DNA of 64,000 nt from Capra hircus (Eukaryota > Chordata > Mammalia > Artiodactyla > Bovidae), in NCBI RefSeq assembly GCF_001704415.2, contig NC_030826.1, positions 29,507,324 to 29,571,323 of the forward strand, written 5' to 3'. The first letter of the stretch is position 1; each line of letters starts with the position of its first letter. Both the position numbers and the translations under genes were made by a program. This document shows positions 53,725 through 64,000 of the stretch, piece by piece. The notes below the pieces were generated by a model. The model did no database searches, was not told where the DNA came from, and saw only the letters and a list, made by a program, of their open reading frames with translations.

Positions 53725-54000
53725 TGATTAGTTTTGTAAAATCTTTATTTATTTGGCTGCTTTGGGTCTTAGTTGCAGCATGTGGGATTTTCGTGGCATC
53801 ACGTGGGGTCTTTCGTTTCGACGTCTGGACTCTCTAGTTGCCGAGCACGGGCTCCAGAGCATGTGGGCTGTGCTGGTTGTGGTGCGTGGGCTTAGTGGCT
53901 CCATGGCATATGCGATCTAGTTCCCCGACCAGGGATCAAACCCACGTCCCCTACATTACAAGGCGAATTCTTAACCACTGGACCACCAGGGTAGTCCCTC
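53725..54000 (-). mobile_element. CHR-2 type SINE, near full length, antisense
   Basis: 'gctgctttgggtcttagttg', 'ttgtggtgcgtgggcttagt', 'gaccagggatcaaacccacg' and 'cttaaccactggaccaccag' in order. The longest CHR-2 copy in the window. Confidence 0.92.
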
Positions 54001-54062
54001 GGAGAGTTTTAAGAGCAAAGCACTTACAAACACTGATGCTCTAACCACCATTACTCACTCAC

Positions 54063-54258
54063 TACTGCTGCTGCTGCTGAGTCACTTCAGTCGTGTCTGA
54101 CTCTGTGCGACCCCATGGACTGCATCCTACCAGGCTCCCCCATCCCTGGGATTCTCCAGGCAAGAATACTGGAGTGGGTTGCCATTTCCTTCTCCAAAGC
54201 ATGAAAGTGAAAAGTGAAAGTGACCCCATGGACTGCAGCCCACCAGGCTCCTCCGTGA
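54063..54258 (-). mobile_element. Bov-A2 SINE, second unit truncated
   Basis: One full antisense Bov-A unit, the linker 'catgaaagtgaaaagtgaaa', then a second unit lacking its first ~30 bp and ending at 'caggctcctccgt'. Confidence 0.93.
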
Positions 54259-55777
54259 GGGAAAGGCGCAGGGAATGGCAGTCATTCGCAAGGCTGGCTA
54301 ATTTCATACAAGAGGTAAATAAGATGCTCCCTGTTACAGACAAGGTGCAGCGAAGCACAAAGATGTGACAGATTGGAACATCTGGCATTAGGAGGAATCA
54401 GAACAGTCCCTGCAGCTGACAGTTTTCATGGGCAAGCTAAGTGCAGCCTACAGCTCGAGCAGGTAAAAGGGCTGGGTGGGGATTGCGGCAAACTTGAGAG
54501 CACGTGTCTGCCAACAGGGAGCCCAAAACCACTTTACAATCTACTCAGACACGACCCATCTTCTGAGTATTCAAAAGGTGCTAGAAATTCAAAGTTGTAA
54601 GGGAGACTTTCTGATTTTTAAACACTGAAATGTAATTCAAAACCTCCCCAAACACTGCAGGGCAAACAAAATACAACTGGGGATGAGTTTGGCCCTGGGC
54701 AGATGTCCCACCACCTTGCTGTCCTCTGTCTGGGTCTGTGTGTCCCCAGGGTGGCCTCCTCACTGTCCCTCCAGCCCTGTGTCTACCTGAGACCTTGCCC
54801 AGGTGCCCTCCTGGGTCCGTATTTCAGCACCACACCCTGGAAACCAGATGTCATCCCTGCTGTCAGAGATGCTTGGGAGAGTGAAGACGGGGCTTTTCAT
54901 AATTAGCACCCTCGTGGATCAGTTGCCTAATGAGAAGCATGGAGGAAGAGTCACAGCGACGTTTCCAGAACACTGAGAAATCAGCTCATGAGAAGTTGGC
55001 TCAGCTATGCTGTGAGCTTCTGGATTCTTGTGATTGGGGCATAGGTTAATGGTGGCACCCATGTCAGCATCGCAGCCTCTGCGGGTATGGGAACACCAAC
55101 TAGTGTGGCCTTGGGCTCGATGCTGTTGGAGGGCGAGTTGGCTTGTAGGGGGTGGAGAAAGGAAGGGGTGAAGGGGAGGAGGATGCGTGCCAAGGGAGGC
55201 AGGGAGTCTAGCTGTTGACTGGAGCCAGGTCCCGAGACACATTTGCGAGGTCAAGTCCGCCTCACCTGGAATCACTGGGACAGAAGGTGGGGTTAGAGGG
55301 CTCTAGAGGGGGCAGCCGGCCTCCCCACCATACTCCACTACTGCCTCCCCCCCGCCAGCCCCTGCATCAGCTGGGACTTTCAACTCAGCCTGCGCTGGTG
55401 TTTGCTTTACTTGCGGGAGGAGAGAGGCCTGCGCGTTTGGTTCTGGTGAGGGGCAGGGCTTCCCACCGTCTCCAAACTGCTCTCCTCTTTTAAGTAAAGA
55501 GAGAATTGAAAGGCTCTGATGACTTTGCCAAGAAACTTAATCTCTGGTCCCTAAACTGAACCTCCATGAAGTCAAGGGATATTCCCTGTGAAATCACGAG
55601 GCTCAGCATGGCTACTGGTACACAGTTCAAAAAGTACTGTTTTGTGGGCAGAGAAAAGAAGGAAGGAAGAAAAAAAGAGAGAGAAGGGATGAGTGAGGGA
55701 AGCAGAGTAGGGTCCGGGTCTGTAGGAGCTGCCCCACAAGTGAAGATTTGTCTATGACAAAGACTTTTTTTTGAGAG
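54259..55777. other. Unassigned unique sequence
   Basis: A weak reverse MIR patch occurs near 54320-54370. An AG-rich run spans 55652-55695. The frame at 54703-54906 begins with a hydrophobic stretch but is not recognised. Confidence 0.4.
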
Positions 55778-55985
55778 CGTTAGTTGCTCATTCGTGTCTG
55801 AACTCTTTGTGACCCCATGGACTATAGCCGGTCAGGCTCCTTCGTCCATGGGATTTTCCAGGCAAGAATACTGGAATGGGTTGCCAGTCCTTTCTCCAGG
55901 GGATCTTCCCAACACAGGAACTGAACCCTGGTCTCCTGCATCGAAGGCAAATTCTTTCTCATCTGAGTCACAAGGGACGCCCTTG
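55778..55985 (-). mobile_element. Bov-tA SINE
   Basis: Antisense copy between perfect 9-bp repeats ttttgagag (55769-55777 and 55986-55994). Confidence 0.95.
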
Positions 55986-56070
55986 TTTTGAGAGGGAGGG
56001 TGTTGAATACAAGCTCCAGGCTTTCTCTTACACCAAAGACACAGGGAAAGGGGGAAGGGAAAGCCTGCAC

Positions 56071-56121
56071 AGAATTATATATATATATTCTTAACTGCTG
56101 AACAATCAGGCAGCCCCCTTT
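56071..56121 (-). mobile_element. (TA)n plus tRNA-SINE head stub
   Basis: A short (AT)n run precedes 'ttcttaactgctgaacaatc', resembling the reversed CHR-2 head. Confidence 0.55.
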
Positions 56122-56687
56122 CTGTTAAAATCCATAGTTCCCCTCCCATCTGGAAAGAAGTGGTTTTAGTAACGTGGCAGTTTCAGTCTTGAGCAGGAGA
56201 AGTCATTTAGGAACAGAAAAATGAAACGTTTCTTTAAGAACCACCATACCATTTAAAGCCCCAAATGATCATTTAAAGGCTGAGTTAATATTACACTGGC
56301 TCTGAAACTGGAGAAAGGAAGAATGGCTTGTCGTGCAGTCATGCTGAACGGCCAACCAATGGCTGCTGTGAAGTTGGCTTTCTCTTTGTGGCCACAGACG
56401 ATGGTTCCTGAGAGCTGCCACAGCTCCCTCACCCCAGGCCCCTCCCCAACATAGATGTCTCTGGAGCTGAATGACGGGAGGGAGTGCGTTTCCCGGGCTA
56501 CTGAACTCCGAGCACAGACCGAGTTCTTTCAGTTTATCTCACTCGTGGGTACCCCATCGCGAGAAGCGCCACTTACTAGCAGGCCTCCATCAAGAGGAGG
56601 GATTGCTGTTCTGTCCTGGAAAGGACAGTAGTATAACCTTTTTTTTTTTTCTCTTTTGCTGCCAATACTCAGAAGATCTTCCTCTTT
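56122..56687. other. Unassigned sequence
   Basis: No element recognised apart from a T-run at about 56639-56651. Confidence 0.4.
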
Positions 56688-56770
56688 TTTTAAAAAATTC
56701 ATTTTTATTGGAGTATAATTGGTTTACAATGTTGTGATAGTTTCTACTGTACAGCAAAATGAATCAGCCA
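56688..56770 (-). mobile_element. L1 3' region, antisense, left part
   Basis: 'tattggagtataattggttt' and 'ctactgtacagcaaaatgaa' begin a reverse L1 that continues at 56973. Confidence 0.88.
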
Positions 56771-56961
56771 GGTGTTGTTAGTTGCTCAGTTGCGTCTGAC
56801 GCTTTTCGACCCCATGGACTGTAGCCCACCAGGCTCCTCTGTCCATCGAATTCTCCAGGCAGGAATACTGGGGTGGGTTGTCATTCTCTTCTCCAGGGGA
56901 TCTTTCCAATCCAGAAACCTCCTGCATTGTAGGCAGATTCTTTACCATCTGAGCCATCAGG
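56771..56961 (-). mobile_element. Bov-tA SINE inserted in L1
   Basis: Antisense copy with a perfect 11-bp duplication, tgaatcagcca (56760-56770 and 56962-56972). Confidence 0.96.
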
Positions 56962-56972
56962 TGAATCAGCCA

Positions 56973-57545
56973 TAGTTATACACATATCCCCTCGCTTTTG
57001 AACTTCCTTCCCATTCAGGTAGAGCTCCCTGAGCCACACAGTATGATGTCATTAGTTATCTTTTTTATGCGTAGTGTCAATGGTGTGTGTGTGGCAATCC
57101 CAGTCTCCCAGTGCCTCCCACCAGCACCCCTTCTTCCTTGGTATCCATATGTCTGATCTCTACATCTGTGTCTCTATTTCTGCTTTGCAAATAAGATCAT
57201 CTGTACCATTTTTCTAGATTCCACATATATGTGTTAATACAGGATATTTGTTTTTCCCTTTCTGACTTACTTCATTCTGTGTGATCGTCTCTAGGTCCAT
57301 CCACGTCTCTACAGATGACCCAGTTTCATTCCCTCTTATGGCTGAGTAATATTCCATTGTATGTACATACCACATCTTCTTTATCCTTCCCTCTGTTTGG
57401 CGGACGTATAGCTTGCTTTCATGTGCTGGCTATGGTATAGTGCTGCTGTGAACATTTGGGATACAAGCATCTTTTTGAATTATGATTTCCGTTGGGTATA
57501 CACCCAGGAGTGGGATTTACATTCTTTTCTTCTCATGCGAATCCC
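56973..57545 (-). mobile_element. L1 3' region, antisense, right part
   Basis: 'ctcgcttttgaacttccttc', 'ctgctttgcaaataagatca', 'gagtaatattccattgtatg' and 'cacccaggagtgggattt' continue the L1. Confidence 0.9.
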
Positions 57546-58544
57546 TCAGGAGTCTGTTCCTTCTGTTCTTGCAGCAGATGCTTCCACTTGCCCCCAAGGC
57601 AGCCCTCTGGGCAAAGCACAGTGAACGGAGCTGCCACTGTAGGAGGGGACCACTGCCTTCTTCTTATTATTGGAAGTAAACTTCCCATTCTTCTTTTCAG
57701 CCTCATGGCTGTTTCTTCTCCAGGGAGGAAGGAGCAACGTATCCAAACGCTGAAAATGGAGATAGTTTGCCTGAGTAGTTCGGTCTCCTTGCCTCTCTCT
57801 TAGATACTGGTTTGTGTACATCCTTTTTCCTCTATGCAGTAAATACCTTGCCTCCCTCCCCAGTGTGTGAGGGGAAGGTAGGGGAGAAGGAGACCTAAAG
57901 TGGACCCAGGAGGCGTTTTCCATGGCAGTGGTGGGGGTAATCATTATGGAGGAAGGACACAGATTCTTTCCCCAGTGCACCTTACCACAAAGAGTTAATG
58001 TTGTGGTTCCCATCTGTTGTTGATCTAAGCCGATTCAGATTTTGAGGTTCAGAAAGAGAGAAGGGAAGTGACAGAATCTGAAAAAGTATGGACAAGGGAT
58101 TAGAAGGAAGACTAGGAGAAGCTGCTCGAAGTGGTCTGTGTGGACAGTGGGGGAGCACGCTGCCCTAGGGAAGAGTACTTGGTGAATGCAGAGGTCCCGT
58201 TTGTCTTTTGAGTCACTGGGCTGGGGACGACATGTTGATTACTGAACACTCCTCCCCAGACATCACTTCTCTCTGACCTTCCTTCCCCCTGCTCACCCTT
58301 TATTCTCAGGCTATAGCCTTAAATGGCACTAGTTGGTTCTCAGTAAATGGGGACACTCAGGGGTTCTTAGTAAAAATTTCAGGGATCATCGATTGTCTCC
58401 ATTAGCTGCAAAATAAACACATTTCCCTGGCGCTGCAAATCAGGGGCTGCTGGGCTGGCGTTTACACGTGTGGCGAGCAGTGCTTCCCTCTCTCTCCCTC
58501 CAGAGGCTCTCGTCACCCTTTATCTAGGCAGAGTCAGTGTGCAC
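57546..58544. other. Unassigned unique sequence
   Basis: About 1 kb. A minus-strand 155-codon frame (57546-58013) is open but unrecognised and shares its span with two plus-strand frames. Confidence 0.4.
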
Positions 58545-58649
58545 TGGAAGTGCCTGCAGAACTTTCAGAAGCTCTGGCTGCTCTGGGCCCCACCCTAATC
58601 CGTCAAAATCAGAATCTCCCAGGGTAGAGCCCTGCAGGCAATGGCATTT
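58545..58649 (-). mobile_element. MER5A, antisense, left part
   Basis: 'gctctgggccccaccctaat' and 'aatcagaatctcccagggta' are reverse MER5A. Split by an L1 insertion. Confidence 0.8.
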
Positions 58650-58962
58650 AAAATTTTTTCTATTTTAGTTTTAATTGGAGGATAATTACAATATTGTGAT
58701 TTCTGCCATAAGTCAACATGAATAAGCCATAGGTATACATATGTCTCCTCCCTCTTAAAACTCCCTCCTACATACCCCCCACCCCCACCCTTCTAGGCTG
58801 TCACGGAGCACTGGCTTTCAGTTCTCTGCGTCATACAGCAAATTCCCCCTGGCAAGTTTACATACAGTACTGTATATATTTCAATGCTACTCTCTCAAAC
58901 CATCCCACCTTCTCCCTCTTGCACCGTGTCCCAAAGTCTATCCTCTATATCTGCATCTCCAT
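58650..58962 (-). mobile_element. Ruminant L1 3' end, short insertion
   Basis: 313 bp antisense L1: 'taattggaggataattacaa', 'gtcaacatgaataagccata' and 'cccaaagtctatcctctata'. Flanked by a perfect 14-bp duplication, aggcaatggcattt (58636-58649 and 58963-58976). Confidence 0.96.
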
Positions 58963-58976
58963 AGGCAATGGCATTT

Positions 58977-59040
58977 TTTTTTTAAAGCTCCCCAGGATCT
59001 TCTAGTGTGTCGAGACTGTGAGCTGCTGACCTAGGCAGCC
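58977..59040 (-). mobile_element. MER5A, antisense, right part
   Basis: 'aaagctccccaggatcttct' and 'gtgagctgctgaccta' complete the MER5A. Confidence 0.75.
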
Positions 59041-59192
59041 TCAAGTTCTCTGAGTGATTCACCTTCACCAAGTTAAAAAAAAAATCCAGTCCTCCCTAAA
59101 TGGAAAATTCCTGCAAACCTTGAGCCATTGTCAATAGTGATAGAGAAAGTGATTTTTTTTTTTTAATCCCAGAGTCTTCCAGTTGTAGGATA

Positions 59193-59230
59193 AGCTAAAG
59201 TATTCTTTATTGAGCTAAAGTATCCTTTAT
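59193..59230. repeat. Tandem 20-bp duplication
   Basis: agctaaagtattctttat (59193-59210) and agctaaagtatcctttat (59213-59230) differ by one base. Confidence 0.9.
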
Positions 59231-59451
59231 CCGAATGGAAGAACTCAGGGAGGACCAGGACAATGATGTCCAGGCTGGTCTGCTGGACCTCCCTTCGACC
59301 TCTGGCTGCTTGGGCAGTTCATCCTCTCTAAAGAGAGCCACATTGCTACTTAAAGGATCCGGACAAAGATGCCAGCAAACCTTTGGCAATAAAGTCCCAG
59401 GGACTCGGGTTCTGCCATGTTCCCACCTCTATGAAGATTCCCCTGGGCCAC

Positions 59452-59595
59452 GGACTTCCCTGGTGGTCCAGTAGCTAAGACTCCAAGTTCCCAGTGCAGG
59501 GGGCACAGGTTCGATCCTTGGTCAGGGAACTAGATCCCACATGCCACAGCTAAAGATTCCACATGCCGTGACTAGAGGCTAGAGATTACAACCTA
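59452..59595 (+). mobile_element. CHR-2 type SINE, sense
   Basis: 'ggacttccctggtggtccag', 'gggcacaggttcgatccttg' and 'gatcccacatgccacagcta' are in order; the 3' part is missing. Confidence 0.9.
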
Positions 59596-59824
59596 ACCCA
59601 TCCTAAGCTCCAAAGAATCAAGGACGCATTAAGCCCTTCCAATGGGCTGGGCCCCCACCCGTGCCCCACAGTCACTCAAAGTTGAGGTTCAGAAATCTGT
59701 CTTTATTCCTTCTGTTTGCATAGAACACTCCCCACTCTCCAATCCCGTGGGCACCTGTTCAGGTGAGCACTGGATCCCACAGGCAGGGTTGTTAAGTCTT
59801 CTTAGGCAAGAGGGCAAGCTCAGC

Positions 59825-59830
59825 TTTATT
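59825..59830 (-). terminator. Polyadenylation signal AATAAA (minus strand)
   Basis: Plus-strand tttatt. It lies about 355 bp beyond the stop codon of the minus-strand frame at 60186 and has no adjacent A-tract. This fits a true 3' end better than a processed copy, though the hexamer alone is common by chance. Confidence 0.4.
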
Positions 59831-60185
59831 TCCCAAGCTACACCAGACTTTTCACTCACAGCAATTGCTAGTTTTCTCCTTTTACAGTAACTGAAAGAGT
59901 TGTCCTACACCCAAGACAAGTTGTAATTCATCAAATCCGCTCACACTCTTTTCCCATTGCTTTTTACTCAAAGAATGCAGCAGAGAGGTTATTAAAGCCT
60001 TTTGTAGGGGTGAAATACATAGAAAGGCTGTGCTGTTCTGTAATGCACTCTAAGAATTTAAGTAAATTTGCTATGCTTGATCTCACTGTTATGAAGCCAA
60101 ATTTGCCACTCTTTACAAGATAATACGCAAAAAATATATTCAGCACACACAGCCCTAATAGTCCCTGTGCTCCCAACAATAGGAA

Positions 60186-60400
60186 TTAAGCTTCCTGCTT
60201 TAGCTCATGTTTTTCTGAATCAGAGGAGATGTATGGACAATTTTCTGCCTCTTCCTCCTGCGCCTGGAATTTTAACCGCATCCGCAGAAAGTTTTTCAGG
60301 GTTTCTTCCCTACAGTTCAGTGCTTCTACTGGGACATGATATTTAACCACATTCGATGGTACAGAATGTCCTACTTTTGGATCCAATGCAGATATGGAAA
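60186..60400 (-). CDS. Possible terminal exon of an unknown minus-strand gene
   Basis: Minus-strand frame from 60400 to a TAA at 60188-60186. It is about 71 codons if read from a possible splice acceptor (minus-strand ATACAG, with AG at 60402-60401; the polypyrimidine tract is weak). The tail is hydrophilic, with 'KYHVPVEALNCREETLKNFL' near its start, a run of glutamates, and a final 'SEKHELKQEA'. It lies in non-repeat sequence, is followed by a plausible 3' UTR with a second open stretch, and has a polyadenylation signal. I do not recognise the protein. Alternatives are an old retropseudogene or chance. Confidence 0.35.
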
Positions 60401-60498
60401 CTGTATCTTAGAAGTGACTTGCTTTTAGGTGAAATTATTACAGCAATGCCTGATGGTTTTGGCTTTATTTGTACATCAAAGAACTAATAGTTTGTTTG

Positions 60499-60612
60499 TG
60501 GCAACCCGCTCCAGTATTCTTGCCTGGGAAATCTCATGGACAGAGGAGCCTGGCGGGCTACAGTCCATGGGGTCGCAAAGAGTCAGACATGACTTAGAAA
60601 CTAAGCACCAAA
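60499..60612 (+). mobile_element. Bov-tA/Bov-A SINE, 5'-truncated
   Basis: Begins at 'ggcaacccgctccagtattc' and runs to 'gacttagaaactaagcacc'; the tRNA head is absent. Confidence 0.92.
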
Positions 60613-60644
60613 CAATTGAACATCTAATGCTGAGTCCTGTGGAG

Positions 60645-60780
60645 GACCCTTCAGTGTATCAGTTCATTGAATTCTAACAACAACCTTGCAAGAGGAGCAT
60701 TATAATCTTAATTTACAGACATGTCAGTATTAAGAGGAATTAGGTTCAAGCTTCAAGATCAGAACTGAAATCAAGTCAAT
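60645..60780 (-). mobile_element. MIR SINE, antisense
   Basis: 'tctaacaacaaccttgcaag' and 'taatttacagacatgtcagt' are reverse MIR. Confidence 0.7.
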
Positions 60781-60959
60781 TTTTTAACTCATCTGATCGA
60801 AAAGTTCATATGAAAAAAAAAAAAAAACACATCAGAATATCCAGGACAATTCTGAACAGGAAACACATGCCCACAGAGGGGTTCTGGTGTGTAGCAGTAA
60901 ATGTGATAGATTCCTTTGAAACATCCTTTGAAATGTCATCTCATCACCAATAGTAGTGG

Positions 60960-61011
60960 GAACAGGGAGCAACTCTCTGGACTTCAGCTGCCTCGTCTCT
61001 AAGATGAGAGG
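60960..61011 (+). mobile_element. MIR-like fragment
   Basis: 'gcctcgtctctaagatgaga' fits a MIR core. Interrupted by the following SINE. Confidence 0.5.
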
Positions 61012-61237
61012 GTTTTGTGCATGCCAAGTTGCTTCTGTTGTGTCCGACTCTTTGTGACCCTATGGGTTATAGCCCACAGGCTCCTCTGTCTATGGGATTC
61101 TCCAGGCAAGAATACTGGAGTGGGTTGTCATTTCCTCCCCCAGGGGATCTTCCTGACCCAGGAATCGAACCTGTGTATTTTGAATCTCCTGCATCAGCAG
61201 GCAGGTTCTTTACCACTAGTGCCACCTGGGAATCCCG
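61012..61237 (-). mobile_element. Bov-tA SINE
   Basis: Antisense full-length copy between aagatgagagg (61001-61011) and aagatgacagg (61238-61248), 10/11 matching. Confidence 0.95.
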
Positions 61238-61454
61238 AAGATGACAGGATTAGGATCAATCAGGTCTAAGGGTCCTCATGACATTCAGTGCCTCTGTTAA
61301 ACTTCAAACCCTGATGCAGGAGGGCGGAAACCTAGCTCAAGGGGAAAAGGGACTGATCCCAGAGTCATCTGTTGAGTGTAACCATGTATTAGGACTTCTT
61401 CCACCGCCTGAAGACTCTTCTGTTGCTGAGTCTCCACTTCCATAGCTTGGTCTT

Positions 61455-61590
61455 CCTGTCTGTTCAAGGACCAACACCATACTGCTTTCATTATTGAGGA
61501 TTTTCTCTTTTCTTCTCATACCTGGTTATGTTTTGCTTCTTCAAAGTTGTCTTGGCTATTCTCATCTGTTTTCCAAATAAACCTTTCAGC
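61455..61590 (-). mobile_element. L1 fragment, antisense
   Basis: 'caccatactgctttcattat' and 'gttgtcttggctattctcat' resemble reversed L1 3' sequence. Confidence 0.55.
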
Positions 61591-61599
61591 AAATGTGTT

Positions 61600-61640
61600 A
61601 TGGCCCCAAATGTCAATAGTAGCAAAGCTGAGCAACCCTG
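61600..61640 (+). mobile_element. MER20 right-end fragment
   Basis: 'ggccccaaatgtcaatagta' followed by 'gctgagcaaccctg' matches the right terminus of MER20 (compare 5670-5704). Confidence 0.65.
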
Positions 61641-62149
61641 TTCCAGATAAAGAGAGCAGAGGGACAAGAAGAGTTTGCATGGAGAAAAGATGGAGCAAAT
61701 AAAAGAGAAAAAAAAAATGCAACAGGAAACAAGGCATTGCCCCCACTCCCCTCACCGTGCCAGGCACCTGAAGTTGAGGCCTGGCTTTGAAAGAAAGAAT
61801 ATCCTCTTCTTCTAGGAAATGCACTTTCCTTTATTCTGATTATATCTCTCATAAGAGAGCACTTCTGTCTTGACTAGAAATTGATGGAAAATAAATCTTC
61901 CGCTTACAGAGTTATTCGTCTGATGGAATGGGGAGAATGTCCCACAGACTGGCTTATGGCTCCAAATATTTCATGTCCTTCCTCCACTCTTTGGTGCTTT
62001 GTCTGTTGTGAGATGCAGGATGTGCTCTGCATAATTCCAGCCTGCACCCTGTTATGTAGTGTCAGCACCTGGGTGAACACAGGGAAGCCACCCCCACGTC
62101 AAGATGGCTAGCAGCTGTCCTATATGTGGAAGTGATGTAAACCCTGTAG
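61641..62149. other. Unassigned sequence
   Basis: No element recognised apart from an A-run near 61712. Confidence 0.4.
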
Positions 62150-62385
62150 TTGCTGCTGTTGCTGTTATTGTTTGCTTATTAAGTCACATCCGACCCTTTG
62201 CCACCCCATAGACTGGAGCCCACCACTGGAGCCACAGGTTCCTCTGTCCATTGGATTTCCCAGGCAAGAATCCTGGAGTGGGTTGCCATTTCCTTCTCCA
62301 GGGGATCTTCCCGACTCATGGATTGAACCCATGGTTCATGCATTGCAGGTGGATTCTTTACCATTGAGTCACACCGGGAGGCCCT
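62150..62385 (-). mobile_element. Bov-tA SINE with small internal duplication
   Basis: Antisense copy. 'ctggagccca' is repeated as 'ctggagccac' within 62214-62234, a short tandem duplication inside the Bov-A part. Confidence 0.93.
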
Positions 62386-63179
62386 CAGAATTCAATATAA
62401 CACAGAAATTCCCACTCTTCTCTCAAGGGTTTTAAGGAATGATGCCCACTTGCACCTCATGAAAAATGCAAGTGGGTTGCATGATGAGCCCTGAGGAACA
62501 TAGGTCCTACCTCCAGACAACTCAGATGTTCTCTGGCAGTTCTCAGGCAGAGAAACTGCATTTGGCTTTGAGGGGAAGCAGAGAGGACTTCTTAGGAAGG
62601 AGAAGCCCTGAATCTGAATCGAATCTCTCCATGGACTCAGAAAGGAGAGACCTGATGGGGTTCAGAAAAAGGGAGAACAGTCAAGCACACTTTATGTTGT
62701 TTGGGGGTGTTTGTGCCTCTTGCCCCCTAGTCTCTGCCTGGAGACCAGAGCTGAAGGCAAGGTGAGAGGGACAGTTTTATTTCACTGAATTAATATACTT
62801 TCTAATTTCCTGTCACCCAGGGGCCCTCAGGGAAACTTGCACGCAGTCAGAGGGAGTCATGTGGATTCTGGAAGCTTTGCACGCCTTACTCATAGAGCAT
62901 AACAGAGCACATGGCCCTCTCCCTCTGCAAGGAACAGGGGGAGCAGCTGCGTGCCTGGCATTTGGCTACTACTGAGATGGGTGGAGAACACTCACACTTT
63001 ACAAATGAATCCTAAGACAGCAGAGTGGAAACAATAGTGTGGGTATACCCTGAGGCTGCCAAGGATTTGTACGTAGAAGGTAGGCTGGCAGCTCCAGGGG
63101 ATGTGGCTGAGTGCATCAGAGTGGGATGGGGGCTTGGATCAGGGAATGGGGAGACCAGGAAGGGGTGATACCCAAATCC
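62386..63179. other. Unassigned unique sequence
   Basis: A 99-codon frame (62466-62765) is open but not recognised. Confidence 0.4.
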
Positions 63180-63295
63180 ACCTTCTGTGGCTCTGGGAAT
63201 CCAGGCCAATGACTACACCTTTTGTGCCTTGGTTTCCTCATCTGTATATTTTATCCATTCAACCCACATTTATCGAGCTCCCTGTCTTTGCCAGG
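63180..63295. mobile_element. MIR and L2 3' fragments
   Basis: 'tgtgccttggtttcctcatc' is MIR (sense). 'ttatccattcaacccacatt' onward is the reversed L2 terminus. Confidence 0.55.
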
Positions 63296-63512
63296 CCTTG
63301 CAGGTGGCGCTAGTGGTAAAGAACCTGCCTGCCAATGCAGGAGACGTAAGAGACATTCAATCCCTGGGTTGGGAAGATCTCCTGGAGGAGGGCATGGCAA
63401 CCCACTCCAGTATTCTTGCCTGGAGAACCCCATGGACAGAGAAGCCTAGTGGGCTATAGTCCATAGGGTCGCAAAGAGTCAGACACGACTGAAGAGACTT
63501 AGCATGCAACAT
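63296..63512 (+). mobile_element. Bov-tA SINE
   Basis: Head 'caggtggcgctagtggtaaa' to tail 'gaagagacttagcatgcaac'. It carries the CTCF-like head word intact. Confidence 0.95.
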
Positions 63513-64000
63513 GGATACCAAGTGTTAGGAACACCAAGAAACGGGCACAGCTCTTAGCTTCAAGTTTGCACCCAGTGGTGGGTCAGATGAGACAACCTCT
63601 AAGACCTTCCCAGGTGCATACTATTTGCCCAGTTCTGAGATTTAAGAACCCTCCTGAGAACACCCTCTCTCCCCAGGTGCTTAGCAAATGTCCGGCTGAC
63701 CCCTGTACTTCCTTCTTTATCTTCTGAAGCCCTCTCCCTACCCCTATCAGATCCCTAGGGACAAGGAGCTCTCCGTCATGCCATTTCTGACTCTGTGGGT
63801 GCCCATGGGACAAACGAATTCCAAGCCAGGTATCTGTTATTGATTTGCATGTTTACACATCTAATCTGCTTTTCCTTTCAAGTAACATTTGCCTATTAAC
63901 CGCAATTTCCAGCACATTGATCCCAACATTGATCTCAAGAATTTGATGGTGCTTGAAAACTCTTTGATTACAGAGAAGAAATAAAGGGAAGGGAAGTGTC
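63513..64000. other. Unassigned unique sequence
   Basis: The AT-rich end (63830-63980) contains 'tgatttgcatgtttacac', with an octamer-like ATTTGCAT and a FOX-like TGTTTAC. No gene recognised. Confidence 0.4.

Noticed and set aside
57546..58013. A 155-codon minus-strand frame
   Set aside because: No protein-like composition or splice signals were seen, and plus-strand frames overlap it. It is treated as chance.
1..64000. CRISPR array, bacterial operon, phage or defence system
   Set aside because: The repeats are dispersed retrotransposons rather than direct repeats with spacers, and there are no prokaryotic genes or promoters.

Overview
This window is nuclear DNA from a ruminant, most likely a bovid. 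The evidence is the interspersed repeats: roughly thirty tRNA-Glu/Bov-A composite SINEs (Bov-tA type), Bov-A units, ten 5'-truncated pieces of the RTE-clade LINE BovB, and cetartiodactyl L1 and CHR-2 type SINEs. These sit on an older mammalian layer of MIR, L2, MER5A, MER20, Tigger, MaLR and L1M copies. The species cannot be fixed from the sequence alone. There is no bacterial-type gene organisation. Almost every open frame is a translation of repeat sequence, including all frames containing the SINE 3' half and all frames resembling the BovB reverse transcriptase.

Layout. 0-11 kb: a CpG-containing TG tract, an old hAT element, a 1.07-kb BovB fragment with a reverse-transcriptase pseudogene, paired MER5A copies, SINEs nested in MIR, a MER20, a Tigger-type element, and an L2 copy split by BovB. 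11-23 kb: a (TTCCA)n island, split L1 and MaLR copies, MIRs, a strong CTCF-like motif at 19.3 kb, and at 22.1 kb a SINE carrying a block copied from an L2 sequence 4.2 kb away. 23-28.5 kb: three same-orientation BovB fragments, then about 1.5 kb of antisense L2 interrupted by a solo LTR and followed by a second solo LTR with clean ends. 28.5-47 kb: MIR/L2/L1 background with many SINEs, including nested, tandem-half and head-to-head arrangements. 47-59 kb: antisense L1 pieces, a second Tigger copy, pyrimidine-rich sequence and an L1 insertion with a 14-bp target duplication. 59-64 kb: the best coding candidate, a possible minus-strand terminal exon (about 60400 down to 60186, with AATAAA at 59830-59825), then further SINEs.

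No gene could be identified with confidence. The window reads as intergenic or intronic DNA, possibly the 3' end of a minus-strand gene near 60 kb. The most informative features are target-site duplications, which give insertion order, a few candidate regulatory motifs (three CTCF-like sites with + + - polarity and octamer/FOX-rich unique segments), and several small templated rearrangements. Repeat family names come from remembered consensus sequences, and a library search would be needed to settle subfamilies. Boundaries without a stated target-site duplication are approximate.
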